Assembly (NCBI RefSeq): GCF_026151205.1
Contig: NC_087079.1
Coordinates: 1,142,028-1,206,027, forward strand
DNA: 64,000 nt
DNA from: Bolinopsis microptera
Taxonomy: Eukaryota > Ctenophora > Tentaculata > Lobata > Bolinopsidae
Reading direction: 5' to 3'
The notes beneath the pieces were generated by a model, which worked only from the letters and a program-made list of their open reading frames with translations, had not been told where the DNA came from and searched no databases. Made by a program: the position numbers and the translations under genes. The stretch's first letter is position 1. Every line of letters begins with the position of its first letter. Of the stretch, positions 32,501 through 40,550 are shown one piece after another.

Positions 32501-35500
32501 GATCGGGCAAGAGATATGGTCTATAGTAAGAGATTTTCCATTAAATTACTGTACCAGTATAGTAAGGTTCTAAGAAAGAACATATTTTGTAAAGTTGTGT
32601 AAGCCGTGACCGGGCAAGAGATATGGTCTATAGTAAGAGATTTTCCATTAAATTATTGTACCAGTATAGTAAGGTTCTAAGAAAGAACATATTTTGTAAA
32701 GTTGTGTAAGCAGTGATTAATTGAGATGAATTTAGGGTAATATTGTGTAATATGTAGATAGTGTAATGATTATAATAAGGCGGTCGTGGGGTCCAGTATG
32801 TGACGTAGTATTTTGGGCATATATTAGTAGACGACAGTTATTGCAGGTTAAGTGCAGAGAGGTCAGTTTAACATATGTTTGAGTCAGTACGAGGTTGAAT
32901 TATGGATTGTTTACAGAATACTAGTGATACTATGTTGTGGCTATCGACAGGACAGTTTGCAATTCCCGGGAAATGGTAGATTGTTTAGACTATCAGAGCC
33001 CGGGAGGAAAATAGTGTTAGTTTTTGGAGATAGCTCAGTGCCAGTTTACCCGATCGAGAGGGGGGTCATTTTGATACCGGGCAGGTTCTGTAGCTAGAAC
33101 CTGTTAAGGTTAGGTCGTTTAGTTAGGTAGATGGTTATAGTGGTAAGTATAAGATTGGCGGCCGTAGAATAGTGGAGCATTACGTAATTACTGTTATCAG
33201 GCTTGGTTGTGGCCGACACCAGGGGATGTCTTGACAACACTGGGCTCTGGCAGAGCGAGAGTCAGCGCTGGTTGACTTAGATAGGTAAAGCTAGACTAAG
33301 AGTAGGAGCTAAAACCGGTTAAGGTTAGGTCGTTTAGTTAGGTAGATGGTTATAGTGGTAAGTATAAGATTGGCGGCCGTAGAATAGTGGAGCATTACGT
33401 AATTACTGTTATCAGGCTTGGTTGTGGCCGACACCAGGGGATGTCTTGACAACACTGGGCTCTGGCAGAGCGAGAGTCAGCAATGGTTGACTCAGATAGG
33501 TAAAGCTAGATTAAGAGTAGGATTAACGGCAGGAAGTAGGTTGCGTAATATTTGAGGCAGTATGAATCGGAGCAATTAGGAATTTGTTTTTGAAAGTGTG
33601 TAAAATATGTTGTAGCTATATAGCTTGACCTTCCTAAACATCTCTAAGTCTGATGAAAATATTTAGAAAATTTTGGAAACAATTAGAAAAAAATCATATT
33701 TTTTGGGCGAATTACTGTACACCTAAAAATGACCAGAAAACCGAGAAAAACTACCAGTTTTTATTAAAGTACTTTATCTAGATATCTACTTGAAATTATC
33801 TAAGTAGATAAAGAAATCATGGGTTTTATCTAGATAATCCTATCTAGGTATTACTTAGATGCCAACCCTAGCAATAATATACACTTCTGTAAATGCTGCG
33901 TGATTTGTCAGAAGTTCTACACTGAATGAGCATTGAGGGTGACAGGTTGCTTCCTTGACACACATGATTATTATAAAAGGTACCGAGGATACCAATTAAA
34001 GGCAATTAGCCGGGATATGAGTACCCTAGTCTGAGCGACTTTATCACGTGATTTTGAAATCAGTAAAACGTTCATAAAATTTGAAGTTCTAAGGAAAGCC
34101 GCCGAATCCTACGTAACGGAAGTTCTGCATATTAAAACATATAATTTATGTCTTCCTTATTGAAATATTCTTTATCTCTGACATTGCGCTCTTAGTGGTA
34201 CTTGGTTAGAAGTTTGTCACCTCACTCAGTCACTCACAGGGATCCTTAAAATAACCGCATTCTACCGCCAATTTACCAAATTTACAGGAGATAAAAAAAC
34301 AGCATTGGCATTGCAGGCCTTATGATGGTTATGAATGTAATTCTTTACCGCTTGTTAAACGAGGGATGATTATGAAAAGTGACCCATAGATCTGATGATC
34401 AGTCCTGCTGTTTCTATTTAATGTCCAAGAATAATGATACAGGGGTTCTCACAAATTCCCCCCCCCCCCCCCCCCCAATTATTTTAGGGGGCATTACCAA
34501 GACAGTGACTTCTAATTCTTCCTTTCGCAGAACAAAATCTGAAAGTTGATCTTGTGTTCTCGTCGACCCCCAAAGAGAAACGAACTCCACTCACCCGCAA
34601 ATCTACACCCAACATTCTCGATAACGCGCAGTACGACTCACCTTACGCTCGTGCACTCACCAATATACGTAGCTCACAGAATGTGGCAAGGAGACTGAAC
34701 AACAAAGGAGTTAAACGTCTCGGCAACAAGGGTCCTCTCAGAAAAGGTATTTGAGATTGTGTTCCTTCTTTGAGGGGGCGGGGGGGGGGGTCTTCATCAA
34801 AATTATCTCGAAATTGATTTTATAGTTGTTTCTGATAGAGGGGAGTGATATCTATCAGCTGCTTTTAGTCCCATGGAAAAATATTGTTCCTAGCCGAAAT
34901 TATCGCTGGTCAAAGGTCAGCGCTCATGTGTAATTGTATTGCACGAGCGATTTTCAATCGTGCGTCCTGAAAATCGAGTCTAAAAATCTATCTTCTCCTA
35001 CATTTTTTGAGCAATCACCCTGAAACTTTCAGGATATGTTCTAGGGATCATTTAGAAGAGAAGTATCAAGCCGAATTTTGAGATACAAGAATCAATAGTT
35101 CCCACAGTCAGACAACGAATGAGTTTAAAAATTCCAACAAAATCTTTATAACATCATTGGTAAAACATTTTCGGACATCTTCAGTACCTAATAAAGATAA
35201 GGGTTATTAGAATCTTTAATTGCTGATACGAGGAATATTCTGAAAAACTTTTCCGGAGGAAATGTGATTTGTAACTATGCACAGTAAGTTGGGAAGTCTT
35301 ACTGTCTTCAGAATTCACTTCGTTCTGCCTCATAAGTGTCATGATGAGAGTTAGGAAGATCAAGAATCAATATTTTGAGATAGGCCTCAGAAAAATTTTA
35401 AATCGATTTTGAAAATCTTGGACCTGGAAAAATCGTCAAAAAATGAGGTCCAAGATTTTCAAAATCGAATTAAAAATTTTCTGAGGCCTATCTCAAAATT

Positions 35501-35997
35501 CGGCTCGATACTTCTCTTCTAAATGATCCCTAGAACATATCCTGAAAGTTTCAGGGTGATTGCTCAAAAAATGTAGGAGAAGATAGATTTTTAGACTCGA
35601 TTTTCAGGACGCGCGATTGAAAATCGCTCGCGCAATACAATTACACATGAGTGCTGACCTTTGACTAGCGATAATTTCGGCTAGGAACAATATTTTTCCA
35701 TGGGACCAAAAGCAGCTGGTAGATATTACTCCCCTCTATCAGAAACAACTATAAAATCAATTTCGAGAGAATTTTGATGAAAACCCCCCCTCCGGCCCCC
35801 TCAATTAAAATTTAAGAGAATTGGTTATAAACACAGCTTCTTACTAATTTAATCTTGTAACTGACCAATTGTTTCGATCATCAGGGTTAGTGGAGAAACG
35901 CGGAAATGACGTCATAGAAAGTATATTGGACGAATTTGACGACCTGATTGAAGCTATTGACAAACAGAACAGCAACCTTGTGAAATCGTCAAAGTAG
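17594..35997 (+). CDS. DEP-domain protein with a 15.8 kb gene-containing intron
   Basis: Six exons in phase: 17594-17683, 17819-18028, 18222-18325, 18469-18701, 34531-34746, 35885-35997; 321 residues. Exons 1-3 encode an N-terminal DEP domain (TRLWNQVVNGFKRFMPLKPH, then EDSFKRDEGQKWLVEFI and IDKFVQLGIIEE), closest in layout to the DEPDC1/DEPDC7 type; such domains dock regulators at membranes or receptors. The rest is basic, Ser/Pro/Thr-rich and probably disordered (TPLKGTP, SSTPKEKRTPLTRKSTPN), with possible proline-directed phosphosites, and ends in an acidic helix (ESILDEFDDLIEAID). There is no RhoGAP domain, unlike DEPDC1. The join 18701 to 34531 is inferred from matching phase (1 nt + 2 nt) and continuing composition; if wrong, these are two gene pieces. 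An AG lies 4 nt before the ATG. Confidence 0.75.
19362..20129. mobile_element. Non-autonomous Tc1/mariner-like TIR element, copy 1
   Basis: Ends CAGGGTGGGCCAAAAGTCAG and its complement, with inverted repeats of about 35 bp and TA on both sides. 768 bp, no transposase. A second copy lies at 38220-38968. The terminal CAGGGTGG is shared with the autonomous element at 8167, so mobilisation by a related transposase is plausible, though the inner sequences differ. Confidence 0.9.
20273..20995 (+). CDS. Secreted pentraxin
   Basis: 240 residues, one exon, inside the large DEP-gene intron on the same strand. Signal peptide MLRIFVISIILVVPKSNA. The body is one pentraxin (concanavalin-like beta-sandwich) domain: SVCTWIKRV with the first cysteine, DDHEILIG, then the family signature HYCLTWSS (H-x-C-x-S/T-W-x-S) with the second cysteine, a G-x-LFLDG turn, and the C-terminal GTRILSWEDI resembling the family's NVLSW ending. 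Pentraxins are secreted oligomeric pattern-recognition lectins. Key calcium ligands of CRP/SAP look altered: the D-N pair before EILI is D-H, and the E-Q-D cluster is absent. An intronless gene suggests either an ancient simple gene or retroposition. Confidence 0.88.
   Translation: MLRIFVISIILVVPKSNAADKKYNALQFGTTKHDYIRFSYNMTSLRNSLSVCTWIKRVSTDSAIPVVFDYFSWDDHEILIGSDGRYNRMVGDHVIDNSHRLFTTKVGQWFHYCLTWSSISRTIQLFLDGALTRTSQTSSGRQLATIGIIRFNRLENTDSAAFIFGGQLFQFNIYSEVLDLVAIKRMAEGGLCFDLDGFPGTRILSWEDIMTKSRAGSVTEVTGCDLNKDTTQINRYSEDL
20996..21930. other. Intron sequence without genes
   Basis: Part of the large DEP-gene intron. I see no exon, array or element ends in it. Confidence 0.4.
21939..22843. mobile_element. 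Non-autonomous hAT-type element with 8-bp TSD
   Basis: Terminal inverted repeats CAGGGGTGTAGGA and TCCTACACCCCTG, directly flanked by the 8-bp duplication TCGATCAG (21931-21938 and 22844-22851). CAGGGG ends and an 8-bp duplication are hAT hallmarks. 905 bp, with a G tract near the left end and no transposase reading frame. Confidence 0.92.
22852..23446. other. Upstream region of the dehydrogenase gene
   Basis: Non-coding, AT-rich. It ends GATGTTACAG|G directly before the ATG at 23447, an acceptor-like site with a 1-nt leader. Confidence 0.45.
23447..24532 (+). CDS. 3-hydroxyisobutyrate dehydrogenase-like NAD(P)-dependent enzyme
   Basis: 361 residues, one exon. Residues 1-28 are basic and Ser/Leu-rich (LARGPLTKILQARLLSA), as in a mitochondrial targeting peptide. 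Rossmann motif GLGNIG at 34-39; FTGLPMP lines the cofactor site; HSTTDY and EAPVTGG (145-151) match the substrate-binding signature of beta-hydroxyacid dehydrogenases; catalytic lysine K198 and N202 in IPKVLSNM; C-terminal CKDNRLGYQMA corresponds to the family K-D-x-x-L-A helix. Classical HIBADH of valine breakdown is near 335 residues and has APVSGG, so this may be a related paralogue with a different acid substrate. It ends with a 55-residue extension beyond the usual domain. AATAAA lies at 24830. It lies within the DEP-gene intron, same strand. Confidence 0.87.
   Translation: MLRLARGPLTKILQARLLSADSASLKTKKVGIIGLGNIGNALIKNLERTGYTVTSILDIDKERYGEFEDRAFSKPDNAKSLAEEVDIVFTGLPMPHHVKAVFEGETGLLEGLSEGKIWIDHSTTDYEQTEEMCVQVEERGGRMLEAPVTGGLEALKKGQMTVFIAGNEGVAEEVRPMMDDIYSNVIYTGRIGTALIPKVLSNMLTCVHNLAMGEAFMIAKKSGVDMKTMFDCIRASAGNSFVLETGGPMLMQGTYDPSFTIALQCKDNRLGYQMATKHKVPIEILGHAMQAYNKALYKYGDEAPCYIPPKMLEEACRTDLRCEEFKDWEYSIQNVDGSSVIRHHGIDIKRSDKKELSDFEV
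25140..26531 (+). repeat. 5' LTR (complete)
   Basis: Starts TGTAAGCAGTG and ends with the exact complement CACTGCTTACA, an 11-bp terminal inverted repeat. 1392 bp. Contains an internal direct duplication of about 215 bp (about 25525-25738 and 25742-25955), present in both LTRs, and AATAAA-like sequence near its end. Confidence 0.88.
26534..26551 (+). promoter_or_regulatory. Primer-binding site
   Basis: TGGCGCGAACGGTAGGAT follows two bases after the LTR. The TGGCGC-GAACG form is typical of tRNA 3'-end complementarity; which tRNA is not decided. Confidence 0.7.
27059..28240 (+). repeat. Purine-rich tandem arrays in the retrotransposon
   Basis: First a 12-bp GAGATAGAGGAA array (27059-27139), then, from about 27535, units with GAAGAGAGAGACAGTGTTTG that alternate with a segment of about 115 bp containing TTTCAACACTACTATATAAC and AAGCGGCACTGAGAGAGGAA. 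The last unit leads into the gag segment. Confidence 0.85.
28255..29360 (+). pseudogene. Gag polyprotein remnant 1, frameshifted
   Basis: Coding traces continue through three frames. 28321-28810 has a charged coiled coil then a capsid-like segment (LDEDLVDMIMTYLDPKAQ). About 28812-29066 carries ETISDFAARVTDMADEAY. Around 29170 one zinc knuckle, CYTCGQHGHFAKEC (C-X2-C-X4-H-X4-C), and near 29230, in another frame, a second, CYGCGRQGHIAMDC. At least two frame changes show it is not translated as one protein. A 78-bp direct duplication lies at its start. Confidence 0.8.
29381..30320 (+). pseudogene. Gag-like segment 2 with zinc knuckle
   Basis: A second, unrelated capsid-type stretch (DYLKWKREVGIWELGTSIAA; GMLAYRLLTQANLTKDQQ), in two frames joined near 29716, then an arginine/glycine-rich stretch and a knuckle CSICDSNKHFRADC near 30196. 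This layout belongs to a different retroelement class from the upstream gag and is followed by its usual partner, the protease. Confidence 0.75.
30331..31450 (+). pseudogene. Retropepsin and linker remnant
   Basis: 30355-30978 is open and has the aspartic protease motif LIDTGTTSNVYGD, then SFRFGDGRAVESI and LPFWFSRCSMKQLG, typical of the protease that follows gag 2. After an acidic Ser/Glu tail, the frame stops; a basic linker (WQRASVIGPGWKENSVRKED, near 31158) resembles the region that precedes reverse transcriptase in such polyproteins, but no polymerase follows. Confidence 0.75.
31385..32704 (+). repeat. Tandem arrays before the 3' LTR
   Basis: Three successive arrays: GCTGATAAATGGAGACACAG units (31385-31660), a 54-bp GAACGAGATCCAGAAGAAGA array (31975-32150), and a 107-bp array of three units plus a part (32301-32704). 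The 107-bp unit contains TGTAAGCTGTGAT, close to the LTR start TGTAAGCAGTGAT, so the array appears to derive from the LTR junction. No clear polypurine tract adjoins the 3' LTR. Confidence 0.8.
32705..33588 (+). repeat. 3' LTR, truncated
   Basis: Matches the first 884 bp of the 5' LTR and stops abruptly after GGAATTTGTT; the last 508 bp are lost. The following sequence belongs to the hAT-type host element, so the truncation was a deletion that reached the retrotransposon end. Confidence 0.88.
33879..34530. other. Intron sequence without genes
   Basis: Last part of the large DEP-gene intron. Contains a run of 17 C near 34460. No exon or element ends seen. Confidence 0.4.
34775..35805. mobile_element. 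Foldback element with about 310-bp arms in a DEP-gene intron
   Basis: 34785-35095 and 35480-35795 are near-perfect inverted copies (shared CCATGGAAAAATATTGTTCC, GAAACTTTCAGGATATGTTC). The inner region holds a further palindrome around 35395-35465 (GAAAATCTTGGACC and its complement). G and C tracts mark the outer ends. The arm on the left is interrupted by the retroelement fragment at 35092-35364. Confidence 0.85.
35092..35364 (-). mobile_element. Penelope-type fragment inside the foldback element
   Basis: Flanked by AAGAATCAAT on both sides (near 35087 and 35361), a target duplication. It shares GTTCCCACAGTCAGACAAC and CATTTTCGGACAT with 12455-12600 and carries a short minus-strand ORF remnant. 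A 5'-truncated retroelement insertion into the foldback. Confidence 0.7.
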
Positions 35998-36670
35998 GAC
36001 ATGTGCCAAGTGCAATGAATATTTGTTAATGCAGTATGAATCTTTAAATGTAAACTAACTGTGGAACTAAATGTGGAACTTCACCTTATATTTCAGTTTT
36101 TGTTTTTACTATAATTAATGAAATTTGAATCATTTATAAAATTTTATCCTCGAGAGTCCGAGACTCCTGGACATTACAATGGTAATATTGTGAATTTGCT
36201 TGAATCAGAATTTTGTTCCAAATCAAATATTTATATGTAAATTTAAAAAATTGTTTGTTCGAAGATGATGATCGTTTAGCCCAAAATTTTCCCGATGTAT
36301 CCCCTCGGTTTTAATACTCCAAGGACCAAGTATTTTGGAGATAAATTAAGAAATTGTGAGTAACAAAGTGTTCACAACTGTTTAATCAGATAACGAAATA
36401 ACTGGATAGTGAATGAAATCGCAATATATTTGATAATCATTTTCGAACTCGGTAATACAAGTTAATTTAGATTCGACAGATACGTTAGAGTTTAGTGTCT
36501 TAGGATAGTATCGTTATTTTGCAAACAATTTCAGCATTTTTATGTTAATCTGACGATGTTTATGTCAATTTTAAATGATAAGAATTGGTATCTAATATAT
36601 AGCAATTTATAATTTCAAACAACAATTTCATGTTTTTTTATTTTTTTGACAGCAACAATAACTCAAGAAT
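35998..36670. other. Intergenic, AT-rich
   Basis: 3' flank of the DEP gene. Nothing else seen. Confidence 0.4.
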
Positions 36671-36845
36671 AGTGATACAGTTGATTGACCTGATAGCTGT
36701 CTGCTGTTACAAGTGTTAAAATCAATGATAGTAATACAGTTGATTGACCTGATAGCTGTCTGCTGTTACAAGTGTTAAAATCAATAATAGTAATACAGTT
36801 GATTGACCTGATAGCTGTCTGCTGTTACAAGTGTTAAAATCAATG
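36665..36845 (+). repeat. 60-bp tandem repeat, three copies
   Basis: Three nearly identical 60-bp units containing ACAGTTGATTGACCTGATAG and CTGTCTGCTGTTACAAGTG. Confidence 0.92.
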
Positions 36846-36865
36846 ACATAGAAAATTCCTTCGCG

Positions 36866-37998
36866 TAGGCTATCCATTATCGGTATGAAATCTTTTATCT
36901 AGATAAGCAGATAACGATTTCTAGGCTTTATCTAGATTAAACCGATAAAACCGATAATTTTTCCAAGGATGTTAAATACTTAGCGTATCTTATAAACGTA
37001 CGGCATACGAATACGTATTTCTCAAGAGTGTTATGCGTACTTCGTTCAAATCTGTCATTTCGACCATCGATTCATTAAATGAGCATTTAGCAGGAACGCG
37101 CTAAAAACGCGCTTTTAAAGATATAAATATTAAATTTCTTCACATGACCTCATGGCTTATATTAGTCGATTAGTGTGTCACTTTTAATCTGAAGCACCTG
37201 GGTTCGAACTTCGAATAACTAATAATACCTCAGTAATATAATCAGCAAAGCACGATACAGTATGGTATGGAATTGAACTTGAGGGTGAAACATAATGAAA
37301 AAATTTACAGCCACTTTTTCCGCCTTAATCAGATTCCTAGTCACTTTATAGTTTTATATTTTAGCCACCGGGTCATTTTGGTAGCAATTTGTATGTAAGC
37401 AGATTATGATGCCGATTACTGATTAGACAGATTATGATGTCAGATGTGCGGAGCATGGCAGCTGATCTTTTAAGTTCTTGCATACTTTGCGGAAACGTTT
37501 ATCGTAAGAAATACTTGCATATTCGGACAAATTGAACATCAAACAATTTTTTTTTCTGAGACTGCTAATTGGACCGTATTTCACATATTTCTTAGAATTT
37601 TGACAAACGGCGTATTTTCGACCGGTTTTTCGGCGTATTTAACATCGATGAATTTTTCTGCTGAAGGTAATTTAAGCCAGAATGTTTTCCCAAATTTCAC
37701 TAGAACTCATTGGCGAGTGTTATTACTGTTTACCAGTAAACTTGTAAACTTGGTACAGCAAAATTTCCGTTTATGGGATTACTTGGAAACAGGGGTCTGG
37801 GAGAAGCAAAACCACTCAAATTTCCTTGAAATTTCACTAAAATGTTTATAAATTTCAATGTATTGCGGCAGTATTTTCGGTAATTTCCAGTAAATGTTTA
37901 TACCGATAAAAAAATATTTTATCTAGATAAACAGATAACTTTTATTAACGAATTCTTGGAGATAATTATCGGTTACGATTATCGGAGTGGATAGCCTA
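36866..37998. mobile_element. hAT-like element related to the one at 25053
   Basis: Ends TAGGCTATCCA(T/C) and the complement GGATAGCCTA, with subterminal TTATCTAGATAA palindromes as in the 25053-33870 element. Flanking 8-mers (CCTTCGCG, ATGTTGCG) do not match well, so no clean target duplication. About 1.1 kb, non-coding. Confidence 0.65.
37147..37225 (+). ncRNA. tRNA-like sequence, probably SINE or tRNA pseudogene
   Basis: A-box-like TGGCTTATATTAGTCGATTA and a perfect B-box GGTTCGAAC at the usual distance. The acceptor stem does not close and the anticodon arm is poor, so a functional tRNA is unlikely. It sits inside the hAT-like element. Confidence 0.35.
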
Positions 37999-38219
37999 AT
38001 GTTGCGAGATAGCGATTAGAATATGACGTTTTCTATGATAGAAAGTTGATCCAGTTTTATGGAGTTGAAACTTGACTTATCAATGATATGCTAATGCACA
38101 ATTTTAAACCGCAGAAAAAAGTTGCTGTGTATATTCGAAAGTTTCTGATTACATATGCCGGTTTAACATATTCGTAATAACTTGCCCTTCCATTTGAGCC
38201 TAAATGCTTTTCGTTTCTA

Positions 38220-38968
38220 CAGGGTGGGCCAAAAGTCAGTACCCATACGTTGGGTCTTATACCTCCGCCGTGTTTTATATTTGAGAGTTGTTGCTTTGCA
38301 GATGGCATACTGTACCTACTTGTTCGAGGATTCCGTCACCAAAATTTGAAAATTCGATTTTTGGGGGCCACACCCAATCAACATTGAATTGCTTATACTG
38401 GTGTTTGTGAACATGTTAGAGACTCCGTTGTAACATATTGCAATAGGTCATTTTATCCGGAATATGATCTGAAAAGATGGTGCGAATCGGATTTAAAATG
38501 ACGAAGTTATCAAGCAATTTGTTTATCTCGTTAAGAAAATTGATTGGGTACTCAATGATTACCCAATTACGGCACCGTAATTGGGCTCTCTACACGATTC
38601 CCATAATGCTGATCTAGCCTCAACCCAATTACCTGATCACACGTAATGAACAAACTCGTTATGCTTCATATCTCGGTCATCTGAGAAGCTAGAACTCTCA
38701 TTTTTTCAGGACAAACGTAATTTAAATGGCCAAACACTATTCAATAAAATTTGGCTTGATCCGACTATCCAAACTATCAAATAAGTGCAAAAATGAATAG
38801 AACCTTCATTTGAAATAAATAAACACGAATATTTTTCGATTTGACAAATTCCTCGAACAAGTGGTGGTAGTAAGTCATACCAGAAAGAATTATTTCAATT
38901 GGTCACTCAGTGATTGAGCTATTAAGGCCAACATATGTGATATGGGTACTGACTTTTGGCCCACCCTG
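38220..38968. mobile_element. Non-autonomous Tc1/mariner-like TIR element, copy 2
   Basis: 749 bp with the same ends and TA flanks as 19362-20129 and the same orientation. The copies differ by substitutions and small indels, so neither insertion is very recent. Confidence 0.9.
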
Positions 38969-39159
38969 TACAAAACATCAATCTAAGTGAGGCGATGTAT
39001 TCTCAATATTTGTGGCACCAGGCACGCCCCTATTTCTTGCCCCCATTTGTGGCAAGTTTGCCCCCTCGTTTTAGAGTGGTTTAATCATAGTCAGAATAAG
39101 TCAGAATAAGGTAAAATAATACCGGTAGAAGCTTAATAATCGGTAAATTACAAGATGTG

Positions 39160-39915
39160 AGAGCACGTTTCCTTGATTTGTGTAGTGGATTTGTAGTGGA
39201 TTTCACAGGTGTAGTTGATTTGTGTTCCCGGGTAGGTGGAACATGTTTTGGTGGTTAAATAGGTAGTGCGTGACCCAAACGAGCAGAAAACCCGAGTTTC
39301 GACCTCTTGACCCACTCAGGCCACTCCCAGGGGCCACGCCCATCCCAAAATTACTGAAATCCAGGTAAAATCAAGACTGAGAATCTTTACCCCCGTAGTG
39401 GATTTGTGTTCCCGGGTAGGTGGAACATGTTTTGGTGGGTGAATAGTTAGTACCTGTCCCAAACCATCAGAAAAGCCGAGTTTCGACTTCACGACCCACT
39501 CATTCCACTCCCAGGGACAATGCGCAACTATGTGTAGTGGATTTGTAGTGGATTTGATTTCTGTAGTGGATTTCACAGTTGTGGTGGATTTGTGTTCCCC
39601 GGTATCTGGAACATGTTTTGGTGGTTAAATAGGTAGTACGTAACCAAAACGATCAGAAAAACCGAGTTTCGACCTCTTGACCCACTCAAGCCACTCCCAG
39701 GGGCTACGCCCATCTCAAAATTACTGAAATCAAGGTAAAATCAAGACTGAGAATCGTTACCTCCGTAGTGGATTTGTGTTCCCGGGTAGGTGGCCCCTGG
39801 GAGTGGTCTGAGTGGATCAAGAGGTCGAAACTCGGTTTTTCTGATGGTTTGGGACAAATACTAACTATCTTACCACCAAAACATGTTCCAAATACTCGGC
39901 AACACAAATCCCCTA
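39160..39915. repeat. Compound direct and inverted repeats of about 210 bp
   Basis: Three direct units, each with GTAGTGGATTTGTGTTCCC, AACATGTTTTGGTGG, GAGTTTCGACCTC and GGCCACTCCCAGGGG, then a fourth unit in reverse orientation (39790-39915). The turn-around lies at GGTGGCCCCTGGGAGTGG. Class not recognised. Confidence 0.85.
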
Positions 39916-40550
39916 CAGCGCCCAGGGGTAAAGATTCTCATTCTGGATTTTTAGGGGATTTGTCACCGATTTCAAGCTATTTGGGATGGGCGGCCTGAAT
40001 GGGGTTGAATATGTTACTTAGTTTTTCATATCTTAGTGTCTATAAAAGTATAATTACGAGCAGTTTGGTGAGACTTCTGACTTCTACAGTCGTAGATTCT
40101 ACAATGATAAATATTGTAACGTACGTTCGGCGCGCAAAATCCACTATACAAAATCCCCTACAAAATTCAGGGAAACGTCTTCTGCGTCTTCTGTACGGCA
40201 CACGCTCTTTTAATTCTTTTAATATTGAAGGCGCAATGCCGCCCTTTTCGTCGCGCGCGCGTAGTACGAAATTCGGTAATTAATTTATTCGACCTTGGAC
40301 CTGCACAGTGCATAGCTCCGAAATAATCTTTATGTAATCTCTAACCTCTCACGTTCACCATGAAAGGCTTATCGTGATGAAAAAGACGAATCTAGTATTT
40401 AAGGATTGACATCAGAGGGGGTTGACATATTTTAATGGCTAAGTTGTTCATGGTCGCAATCTTTCACGTGCTGCTACGTGTATCCATGACAACGACAACT
40501 TCACCCGAAGGACACGATATGGAATCAAAAGATTCGTTGCTTTGTGAGCC
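39916..40550. promoter_or_regulatory. Upstream region of soluble adenylyl cyclase
   Basis: Non-coding. A short upstream reading frame starts at 40434 (MAKLFMVAIFHVLL), crosses the cyclase ATG at 40551 in another frame and ends near 40602. If transcribed it would compete for initiation. No core promoter element is clear. Confidence 0.4.

Larger units (their letters stand above)
25140..33588 (+). mobile_element. Chimeric non-autonomous LTR retrotransposon
   Basis: A 5' LTR, a primer-binding site, a broken gag with zinc knuckles, a second unrelated gag-like segment with its own knuckle, a retropepsin segment and a 3' LTR cut short. I find no reverse transcriptase, RNase H or integrase. Purine-rich tandem arrays fill much of the rest. 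The comparable parts of the two LTRs (884 bp) differ at about eight positions by eye, so the insertion is young. Frames are interrupted several times, so it depends on proteins from elsewhere. Confidence 0.9.
25053..33870. mobile_element. hAT-type element carrying the LTR retrotransposon
   Basis: Ends TAGGGTTGGCA and TGCCAACCCTA are inverted, with the 8-bp duplication GCAATAAT at 25045-25052 and 33871-33878. Its own sequence is only 25053-25139 and about 33589-33870, rich in TTATCTAGATAA-type palindromes. The middle is the retrotransposon below, so the hAT-type element inserted first. Confidence 0.88.

Noticed and set aside
37147-37225. Functional tRNA gene
   Set aside because: Good B box, but the acceptor and anticodon stems do not pair; kept only as a low-confidence tRNA-like feature.
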